DNA from: DASWIG01 sp965371445 | Lineage (GTDB): Bacteria; Acidobacteriota; Thermoanaerobaculia; Multivoradales; J023 | DNA: 64,000 nucleotides | NCBI GenBank assembly: GCA_965371445.1 | Contig: CBDUYN010000007.1 | Span: forward strand, 60,374-124,373 | Direction of reading: 5' to 3' | Part shown: piece after piece, positions 31,302 to 37,228 of the stretch | Position numbering within the stretch: position 1 is the stretch's first letter | Layout of the letters: every line of letters starts with the position of its first letter | Position numbers and translations under genes: made by a program | The notes under the pieces: generated by a model | What the model was told of the DNA's origin: nothing | Seen by the model: the letters and a program-made list of their open reading frames with translations, nothing else | Databases searched by the model: none

Positions 31302-32017
31302 CAGTTGCTCCCGACCTCGCGCTCCAGCCAGTCACGGACCAGAAGCAGGTGAGTCTCGATCCCGTCGACGCCAGGACGCCAGGGATTCTGGCGGGTTCGA
31401 TGACGAGACCATCTCTGCCACGGCCTTTCGTCGAAGCTGGCGTTGGTGAGCGCTCGAAGCGGCCGTCCGCTCCGCAAGGCAAGGGCTGGGGAGAAGTAGG
31501 CCATGTCGATCTGTGTGTCAGGGTATGCCGGCATGATTTGTAGACTCACGGACACCTCGGCGTGGTTGTAGCCGTCCGGCACAGGGAAGCCGGAGATCAC
31601 GACTCGCTGTGTGGCCCCTTGGGCCACCGTCTCCCAGGACAGTCCACACGCGGCCAAGTAGTCCTCATCCGTCTTTGGGAGCTGGAACTGGTGACGAAGG
31701 GGACCATCCCCCTCGGTTTGGTCGAGGGGGATGGTCAGGAAGCGTTCGATGCCCGGCGTCCGGAAGGACACCGTCTCGGCGAGTTGGACCCGCCTCTTCT
31801 GCCCGCCGCGCAGTCTCAAGTAGAGGGCGTAGCGTTCCGGCGGAGTCTTGTCCGCCAGTTGGAGCAACTCTCGACCCGTCATCTGGTCTGTCTGCACTAC
31901 GTAGCGCGTCTTGTCGATGCGGATCCGGTAGCGTTGGCACTTGGGCGGCTCGCGATCCGGGTGTTCCTGGCTCCAGAGTTCGAGGTCAACTTCTTCAGGG
32001 CTGTGCTGATACGACAT
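31301..32017 (-). CDS. Ubiquitin-like/E2 fusion protein
   Basis: In this 238-residue protein, residues about 28-100 match the bacterial multiubiquitin-type beta-grasp: YRIRIDKTRYVVQTDQMTGR, ELLQLADKTPPERYALYLR and VSFRTPGIERFLTI. Residues about 108-235 match the prokaryotic E2 family E: FQLPKTDEDYLAACGLSWE, VVISGFPVPDGYNHAEVSV, MPAYPDTQIDMAYFSPAL, ERPWQRWSRHR and WRPGVDGIETHLLLVRDWL. The whole protein has only two cysteines (27 and 124), neither at the position of a canonical E2 active site. The Ubl is N-terminal and has no free C-terminal Gly, so it is either cut, acts in cis, or binds another Ubl. It is the first gene of a three-gene operon divergent from a sigma-factor cassette. Confidence 0.88.
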   Translation of the reverse strand: MSYQHSPEEVDLELWSQEHPDREPPKCQRYRIRIDKTRYVVQTDQMTGRELLQLADKTPPERYALYLRLRGGQKRRVQLAETVSFRTPGIERFLTIPLDQTEGDGPLRHQFQLPKTDEDYLAACGLSWETVAQGATQRVVISGFPVPDGYNHAEVSVSLQIMPAYPDTQIDMAYFSPALALRSGRPLRALTNASFDERPWQRWSRHRTRQNPWRPGVDGIETHLLLVRDWLEREVGSN

Positions 32018-32192
32018 TTTCTCTCCAACGATTGGGTGTTAGTGTCCGGCGATCGCTTTCGCGTCGCCCGTCACCTGCTATATGCTCAATCGGGCCCGAG
32101 ATTGGACAGAGATAGAGAAAAAAGTCCAGAATCTACAGGGAGTGAGTATGCAGGGGTGAGGAGCACTGTGGATCAAACGGGAGTCATGCTGC
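32018..32192. promoter_or_regulatory. Divergent control region between conjugation operon and sigma/protease cassette
   Basis: This 175-base AT-richer spacer must hold promoters for both directions. On the plus strand TGGACA (about 32104) and CAGAAT are 18 bases apart around an A-rich spacer. Towards the minus strand a TATATG/CATATA element lies near 32080-32085. Neither is a strong match, which would suit a promoter read by the cassette's own sigma factor. Confidence 0.4.
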
Positions 32193-32771
32193 ATGAGCGT
32201 AAGAAATATCGGATCGGCTACACCTGAGGAGACCCATGCCGCTGTTGTGGATATCATGGGCAGCGAGGCAGACCTCCGCCGGTTGACTAGCGTGGCTCAG
32301 AAACGAATCGCCGCATTGGGTCGATATGCCCGGGGCCGCAATCATAAAGATCTTCTTCACGAAGTATTCACATCGACGCTGTCAGGCGGTAGAGCTTGGA
32401 AAAAGCAGGTACCTTTCATTGCTCACTTGTTCGAGACAATGAAAGGCATCGTGTGGAACTGGAGAGAGAAAGAAAAGAGAAAAGAGAAACACGCTAAAGA
32501 AGTCAATTCAACTGGGACGTCGCTTGTCGAAGAGCTGAAAGTGGAGGACGAAAAGCCGTCACCGGAGGCGACCTATAGCGGCCGCGAAAGACTGGCCCTT
32601 TTAAGGGAACACTTTCACGAAGATGTCATCGTTCTAAACGTGATCGAAGGACAGATGGCGGGATTTTCCGGACCCGAAATCTGCGAATACTACAATCTCG
32701 CTGATAAGGTTTTTCACGCGGCCAGGAAAAGGATCCTTCGCAACTCACCCAAGGAGCTCTACGATGCCTAG
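32193..32771 (+). CDS. Sigma-70 family RNA polymerase sigma factor (ECF-like)
   Basis: The 192-residue protein has a region-2-like part (about 28-95: LTSVAQKRIAALGRYARG, DLLHEVFTSTLSGGRAWKK, VPFIAHLFETMKGIVWNW), a charged linker (KEKRKEKHAKEV) and a region-4-like HTH (about 145-188: VIVLNVIEGQMAGFSGPEIC, EYYNLADKVFHAARKRIL). Such minimal sigma factors direct RNA polymerase to one or a few promoters, often of their own operon. It overlaps the next gene by 8 bases. Codon use and GC are unlike the chromosomal background, so transfer is likely. The natural target candidates are the 32.0-32.2 kb divergent promoters. Confidence 0.85.
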   Translation: MSVRNIGSATPEETHAAVVDIMGSEADLRRLTSVAQKRIAALGRYARGRNHKDLLHEVFTSTLSGGRAWKKQVPFIAHLFETMKGIVWNWREKEKRKEKHAKEVNSTGTSLVEELKVEDEKPSPEATYSGRERLALLREHFHEDVIVLNVIEGQMAGFSGPEICEYYNLADKVFHAARKRILRNSPKELYDA

Positions 32772-33222
32772 AGAGCGGAAAGACTTTGATGACGACTACT
32801 GGAACCTAATGAACGTCTTAGCGGACTTTGCTGAGGACGCTTCGGACGAAGATATCCTGGCGGAGGCGGAAAGTCGAGGCGAAGACTCCCAGGTGATCGC
32901 CCGAAAGGCAAAGGAAGTGCTTTCGCGGGCGCTTAGCCAAGATGCACGCCGGAAACTTGAGCGGGCGCGAACAGCGTACGATCATCAGGCGCGACTTATG
33001 CGAGAGAGCAGGTACGATCTCCCGACATCACCATCCGAACGGCGCGCTCTTCTTGATTTGGTAGTCAGTCGAAAACCTGACCTTCGCAGCGGGCTAACGG
33101 TGCAGTTTCGAGAGTACTCTGAAATGTCCGACAGTGATGTAGAGAGCTGCCTAAAAGATCTAGCTGAACTCGGGGCCCTGGGTGAAGCATTGAACGGAGG
33201 CCGGAAGGATGAGGTCAGCTAA
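32764..33222 (+). CDS. Small charged protein between sigma factor and ImmA/IrrE protease
   Basis: The 152-residue protein is not recognised. It is helical and acidic at the N-terminus (KDFDDDYWNLMNVLADFAED, SDEDILAEAESRGEDS), then has Arg/Lys-rich helices (RKLERARTAYDHQARLMRES) and an end that looks like a short winged or helical domain (SDSDVESCLKDLAELGALGE). It overlaps both neighbours (8 bases with the sigma factor, 14 with the protease), so all three are coupled. From its place between a sigma factor and an ImmA/IrrE protease, I infer an anti-sigma factor or protease substrate, in parallel with ImmR/ImmA-type pairs where the protease cuts a regulator. Confidence 0.75.
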   Translation: MPRERKDFDDDYWNLMNVLADFAEDASDEDILAEAESRGEDSQVIARKAKEVLSRALSQDARRKLERARTAYDHQARLMRESRYDLPTSPSERRALLDLVVSRKPDLRSGLTVQFREYSEMSDSDVESCLKDLAELGALGEALNGGRKDEVS

Positions 33223-33991
33223 GCGCTATCGCACACAACTCTTGTTGGACGATTTGGGCATATCAGAACCTGAAGATATAGATATTGAAGCCATCGCTTA
33301 TCACTATAATGCGAGGGTGGTATACGAGAGGCTTGAAGGATGCGCAGCTTGGATTATCGGGCATGGCGATCACGCCGTTATACGTGTGGATGAGCGGTCC
33401 ACTAGGGGTCGGCAGCGATTTTCTGCGGCGCATGAACTCGGGCACTGGATGCTTGATCGAAAAAGGTTGACCTTTTCTTGTGCAGAAAGAGATTTTTCGA
33501 ACAACTGGTCCACCATTAATCCAGAGAGAAGGGCGAATGTGTTTGCGACTGAACTCCTTCTCCCGGAAGCGCTTTTCAAGCGCGATTCCAGGGATGTTTC
33601 AGTGACGCTCGATGGCGCCAAGTCTTTAGCAGAGATTTACAATGTGAGCATCATGGCAACGGCCATAAGACTTGTCGAATGCGGACCTATGCCAGCCTTG
33701 ATTGTCTGCACCGACATGGATACAGGGCTAATTAAGTGGTTCCTACAGAGTCCGGACATCCCTGCTAAACTACTTCAGCTCCGTGATCAACCTGGTAGAA
33801 ATACCTTGGCGATTGATATCTTAGCGGGTAAAGGCACGAACGATTCAATGAGCGTTGCTGCGGACAGCTGGTTCGTGGGTGAAAGTGCTGGGCGATATTC
33901 TGTGACTGAGAGTTCGTGGATTACCGGGGACGTCGTCCTGACGCTGTTATGGTGGGAAGATGAGAGCTACTTGATGCATCTGATAGCTTGA
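33209..33991 (+). CDS. ImmA/IrrE-family metallo-endopeptidase
   Basis: The 260-residue protein has the zinc protease motif AAHELGHWMLD (His75, Glu76, His79) preceded by GRQRFS and followed by NVFATELLLPEALF with the third ligand, the standard IrrE/ImmA core. Residues 180-260 form an extra C-terminal domain (KWFLQSPDIPAKLLQL, SWITGDVVLTLLWWEDESYL) without a known match. Family members cut a partner repressor or anti-sigma factor in response to DNA damage or another signal. It starts inside the preceding gene, and this region has the lowest visible GC of the window. It ends 25 bases before the convergent stop of a second ImmA/IrrE gene. Confidence 0.9.
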   Translation: MRSAKRYRTQLLLDDLGISEPEDIDIEAIAYHYNARVVYERLEGCAAWIIGHGDHAVIRVDERSTRGRQRFSAAHELGHWMLDRKRLTFSCAERDFSNNWSTINPERRANVFATELLLPEALFKRDSRDVSVTLDGAKSLAEIYNVSIMATAIRLVECGPMPALIVCTDMDTGLIKWFLQSPDIPAKLLQLRDQPGRNTLAIDILAGKGTNDSMSVAADSWFVGESAGRYSVTESSWITGDVVLTLLWWEDESYLMHLIA

Positions 33992-34016
33992 AGCAGTCAT
34001 GCTTAGACCGCCGCCC

Positions 34017-35282
34017 TCAGAGCTCAGGCAACAGCACGTCAACGGCTTCCTCCTCGTCGAGTCCCATGCTTGCCAGCATGGTGTCAACCTCGCTCTCGGT
34101 GACGGATACCCGCTGAGCGATCTTGGCGAGCTTTCGCTTTGAGATCTCCTCGCGGCGGTATGCCTCCAACGCCAGCCCCAGGAACCGTTGCCGGAACTCG
34201 TTGCGCTTCGCCTCGTGGTCCGGCTGGGGCAGGTCGAGGAATTTGACGATCTCCTTGCCGACACCCTGCTTGTCCTGCTCGCGCAACGCGGCAAACTGAG
34301 ACTCGTTCACGAGGCGTAGGCTCTTCAGGCGAAAGAGCACCGCGAGAACACTGACGCCGAAATGATGCGCCAGCCGGGCGGCGTCGTACATCTGGAGGTC
34401 CTGACTCCCCGGCACCGTCCGTGAACGGGTGTCGACCACGTCATCCTTCTCGTCGAAGATCTCCCGTCGAAGGCGACTTGAAGAGCCCTTCCCCAAACCC
34501 TGGACGAACTGCCGAACACCCTCCTCCGGCATCAGGAAGCAGGCGGCGAAAGCGTTGGCCCGGACCTCAATGAGCTCGTCGCGGTCTTCCGTCCGGCTGG
34601 CAAGGCAACGGCGGGCACGGTCGACCAAGACGTGGCAATACTCGTGCGCGGTTGAGAATCGGCGTCGGTAGAAGTGGTGGTCGCGGTTCGTCACCACCAG
34701 GACGCCGATGGAAGGTTCCACCAAGGTCAACCCGGAAACGCTCGACGGCAAGTCCTCTTGCGCCGTCCAGACTCCTTGAGCTTCCAGGAGCTCAGCCACG
34801 TCGGGCAGAGGCGTCTGGCCGACAGTAAGGCGGCGACGCTCCTCCTGGGCGATCCGTTCGCCCTGGCGGACGGCGTCCCATTTCGTCCGCGCGCTCGGTA
34901 GCGGGTAGGAGACGGCGGCTCCGAAGTCCCGGTCGATCTCAAGCAGACGTTCGAGGTTGGTCAACTCGCGTCCCAGAGCGAGGCTGCGTACCAGGGCGTT
35001 GTGGAGATCCTGACGCCCGGAGAGCTCGGGATGAGCCCGGAAGAGAGCGCTGAGAACGTCGTCCTCCTGGAAGCTCTCGGCGAGTAGGTCGCGCATGTCG
35101 CGGCCGAGATACTCGGCCAGGCGATGCAACTCGAGGCCGGTGACGGCCCGGTTGCCCAACTCCATCTGCGTTACCGCCGAACGGGCCAGCCTGAGATGAC
35201 CGGCCACGTCGTCCTGCGTCAGGCCACAGGACGTCCGGGCTACCTTGAGACGTCGTCCGAGCTCTTGTTGGTCTACCGCCAT
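34017..35282 (-). CDS. XRE-type HTH fused to ImmA/IrrE metallo-endopeptidase
   Basis: In the 421-residue protein, residues 8-60 form a Cro/C1-type HTH (RLKVARTSCGLTQDDVAGHL, RSAVTQMELGNRAVTG). A middle region is followed by the protease motif STAHEYCHVLVD (His213, Glu214, His217) and EVRANAFAACFLMPEEG. The last 150 residues carry further helices and an HTH-like ending (KRKLAKIAQRVSVTESEVDT). Fusion of repressor and protease in one chain is a known arrangement of stress or mobile-element regulators. A dyad (35305-35321) lies just upstream of the ATG and overlaps a TTGACA, consistent with autoregulation. It is convergent with, and distinct from, the first ImmA/IrrE gene. Confidence 0.9.
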   Translation of the reverse strand: MAVDQQELGRRLKVARTSCGLTQDDVAGHLRLARSAVTQMELGNRAVTGLELHRLAEYLGRDMRDLLAESFQEDDVLSALFRAHPELSGRQDLHNALVRSLALGRELTNLERLLEIDRDFGAAVSYPLPSARTKWDAVRQGERIAQEERRRLTVGQTPLPDVAELLEAQGVWTAQEDLPSSVSGLTLVEPSIGVLVVTNRDHHFYRRRFSTAHEYCHVLVDRARRCLASRTEDRDELIEVRANAFAACFLMPEEGVRQFVQGLGKGSSSRLRREIFDEKDDVVDTRSRTVPGSQDLQMYDAARLAHHFGVSVLAVLFRLKSLRLVNESQFAALREQDKQGVGKEIVKFLDLPQPDHEAKRNEFRQRFLGLALEAYRREEISKRKLAKIAQRVSVTESEVDTMLASMGLDEEEAVDVLLPEL

Positions 35283-35304
35283 GGAACCTCCATGTCTATG
35301 GTGG

Positions 35305-35321
35305 AATATCGAACCGATAAT
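35305..35321. promoter_or_regulatory. Operator dyad upstream of the XRE-ImmA/IrrE gene
   Basis: AATATCG-AAC-CGATAAT is a near-perfect 7+7 inverted repeat. It touches a minus-strand TTGACA (reverse complement of 35321-35326), so a bound repressor would block polymerase. The best -10 is poor. The most probable ligand is the HTH of the gene it precedes. Confidence 0.6.
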
Positions 35322-35339
35322 GTCAAGAAGCGACTTTGA

Positions 35340-35716
35340 AGGAGCGTAAAACGAGCCGGAAGCCAGCAGCCGCCACGCGGCAAAACGGCCAAAGTGGCCT
35401 GGCGCCTTACTGGGCGGGGCTCCAGGCCCTCTCGGGCCACTCGAGGAAAATCGTCGTTCGACGGGAAATTGTAGCCAGCCCGGCCGAGGCGGGATTTCTG
35501 GGACGCGCGGAACGGTCCTTCCCGCGTCTCCCGGAGCCTCCGGAACGGACGGGAAGGACCTTCCCGCGTCTCCCGGAGCCTCCGGAACGCCCGGGAGGGA
35601 CCGTTCCTCATGTTCCGAGGACCTCCGGGGCAGGTAGGCCGCTCGGCGTGGGACACGCCGGCGACACCGGGCGACATCGGGCCCGGCGGGTGACCGCGGC
35701 GCGCGCCCAGCCGGAT
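35340..35716. other. Gene-free stretch with tandem GC-rich repeats
   Basis: No convincing gene lies in these 377 bases. A 42-base unit beginning CCTTCCCGCGTCTCCCGGAG occurs at 35517 and again at 35559, followed by a partial third copy ending near 35625. The units contain short inverted parts (CTCCGGAAC, GTTCC) and could form hairpins. Frames through it encode only repetitive Arg/Pro-rich peptides. Confidence 0.55.
35517..35625. repeat. 42-base direct repeat, two copies plus a partial third
   Basis: The first 31 or so bases of each unit are identical between the copies at 35517 and 35559; the third, partial copy keeps GGAACG...GGGAGGGACCGTTCC. Each unit pairs a CCTTCCCG with a later CGGGAAGG, so adjacent units can fold together. 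No spacer/repeat alternation as in CRISPR is seen. Confidence 0.7.
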
Positions 35717-36148
35717 TCAGTCGGTCAGTGGATTGACGTGCACAACACCAGGAAATCGCTTGAAGTCATTGTCCGTCGAATAGACCTCGCTGCCAGACTC
35801 GATGGCCAGGGCGGCCAGGTGAGCATCCGAGGTCAGGTTGCCAGCTGTCCCTACGGCAAGAACGAGGTTGCGGAAAATCGACCAATGCTTGTCGCCTGGC
35901 GAGACGATCTCGACGGACGGTTGGCGAAGCCAGGAGTCGACATAGGCGAACGCCTCCTCCGGGGACAAGGGATTGCGAAAGATTCCAGATCGAGTCGTGA
36001 TCCGGATGAAGGCTAGCAGGACGACCAGCGTAAGCCCGACGCGCATCTTCCCGGAGAGGGTTTCCTCAAGCCAACTCCGTGCCGCGTGGTGACGAGGTGA
36101 ATCAGCATCGATGGCGTAGATCAACAGGTTCGCATCGACGAGGATCAT
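35717..36148 (-). CDS. vapC: PIN-domain toxin, VapC family (second pair)
   Basis: The 143-residue PIN protein has MILVDANLLIYAIDADSPRH with the first Asp, VVLLAFIRITTRSGIF with the helix that carries the Glu-equivalent position, and LTSDAHLAALAIESGSEVYS, then TDNDFKRF. It is a different subgroup from the VapC-type toxin at 3988. It should be an Mg-dependent ribonuclease. It overlaps the upstream antitoxin by 4 bases (ATGA). At the second acidic position of the core I see no clear Glu (LLAFIRI), so one catalytic residue may be displaced. Confidence 0.85.
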   Translation of the reverse strand: MILVDANLLIYAIDADSPRHHAARSWLEETLSGKMRVGLTLVVLLAFIRITTRSGIFRNPLSPEEAFAYVDSWLRQPSVEIVSPGDKHWSIFRNLVLAVGTAGNLTSDAHLAALAIESGSEVYSTDNDFKRFPGVVHVNPLTD

Positions 36149-36414
36149 TTGCGGAGCTCTAGCTTGTGGACAATCGCTTCGTCTTCGAGCGCGTCCGCCA
36201 GGTGAAGAGCCTTGTCCATGTCGACACCGGGCCGAGTCCCTCCCAGGGAAGCCGGCTTCAGCCGATAGCGCTTGGGTTTCGGCGGGGCGTCCAGGGCCGC
36301 GAGCCCAGCCCGCAGGGCCTCGTTGACGGCCACCTTGAAGGAGCTGCCCGTCCGGTAGGCAGCGGCCTTGAGGGCTGCGGCGATGTCGTCGTCGAGCGTC
36401 AGTGTCGTTCGCAT
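36145..36414 (-). CDS. VapB-type antitoxin (second pair)
   Basis: The 89-residue antitoxin begins MRTTLTLDDDIAAALKAAAY, a ribbon-helix-helix motif, then TGSSFKVAVNEALRAGLAAL. The C-terminal part (PKPKRYRLKPASLGG, VDMDKALHLADALEDEAI) is the toxin-binding end. An in-frame Met six codons earlier exists, but the RHH and the promoter spacing point to ATG 36414. The pair lies at the right end of the low-GC island and probably came with it. Confidence 0.87.
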   Translation of the reverse strand: MRTTLTLDDDIAAALKAAAYRTGSSFKVAVNEALRAGLAALDAPPKPKRYRLKPASLGGTRPGVDMDKALHLADALEDEAIVHKLELRK

Positions 36415-36420
36415 GGCCGC

Positions 36421-36448
36421 ATCATAGCACACAGCAAAGAGGCATCAA
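36421..36448 (-). promoter_or_regulatory. Leaderless-type promoter of the second VapBC pair
   Basis: On the minus strand TTGATG (36448-36443) and TATGAT (36426-36421) are 16 bases apart. The -10 ends 6 bases before the antitoxin ATG at 36414, the same distance as in the other two TA operons of the window. Confidence 0.65.
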
Positions 36449-36582
36449 ATCATCAAGCTGAGCCTGGCAGCGCGCTCGACCTCGGCTCCGTGTTCCCAGA
36501 TCTCGAGATCCGCGATCCGTCGCGGTCAGGCCGTCTTCGATTTCAGCAAATCGGGATGCTACCGCCTCTTGGAATCCGCGGC

Positions 36583-37203
36583 TCAACCCCGGCCGTGCTT
36601 GCGCAAAAGGACGAGACGTCCCTCGAGATCTCCCGCCGGCGCCGTGAGGTAGAGAGGCACCAGCGGCCCGCGCTCGAACCGCTCATTGACGAAGCAGCGG
36701 TCGACTTCCTGCGCGTCGACGGCGAAAAGGCCTTCCTCCTCGCAGTCCCGGGCCGCGCCCCTCAACAGGACGAGCCCTCCGGGGGCGAGCACACGATCGA
36801 TTTCCCGGGCAAAAAGCTCTCGGTCCTCGGGCTCGATCGTGTGAAAGCAGCCCCGGTCGTTGACGAGGTCGACGGCGCCGTCCTCGACGGGCAGGTCGCG
36901 GGCGTCGCCCAGGCGCCAGTCGACGGCGAGGGCGGTGGCCTCGGAGCGCTGCCGGGCGATCTTCAAGGCCTCGACGCTCGAATCGACCCCGATCGCCCGA
37001 AAGCCGCACTGGGCGAGGAAGATCGTGTCGCGGCCGGTGCCGCAGCCGACGTCGAGAGCCCCGGCACCCGGCGCGACGAGCTCCGTGGCGACGAGTGCCA
37101 CGAGCTCCGGCGACGGATGGGGCGACTCCCAGTGCTCGCGGTGCTCGCCGGTGCGGTAGGCCTGGTCCCAAAAGCTTTCCATCGCAACGGCTCCGGTGCT
37201 CAT
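36583..37203 (-). CDS. Class I SAM-dependent methyltransferase
   Basis: The 206-residue protein has the SAM-binding motif ALDVGCGTGRDTIFLAQ (near 49-65), the acidic loop IGVDSSVEAL, and LGDARDLPVEDGAVDLVNDR before FHTIEPEDRELFAREIDRVL. It resembles methyltransferases of small molecules such as tellurite/thiopurine-type or methyl-halide enzymes, in which the first residues (FWDQAYRTGEHREHWE) are also typical. The substrate is not predicted. It follows the EPS block's large exported protein with 25 bases between the genes on the minus strand, but function does not link them clearly. Confidence 0.87.
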   Translation of the reverse strand: MSTGAVAMESFWDQAYRTGEHREHWESPHPSPELVALVATELVAPGAGALDVGCGTGRDTIFLAQCGFRAIGVDSSVEALKIARQRSEATALAVDWRLGDARDLPVEDGAVDLVNDRGCFHTIEPEDRELFAREIDRVLAPGGLVLLRGAARDCEEEGLFAVDAQEVDRCFVNERFERGPLVPLYLTAPAGDLEGRLVLLRKHGRG

Positions 37204-37228
37204 CGTCTCAACTCCTTGATCCTGTACC

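Noticed and set aside
35510..35625. CRISPR array
   Set aside because: The units are adjacent with no spacers, only two are complete and no cas gene is present.
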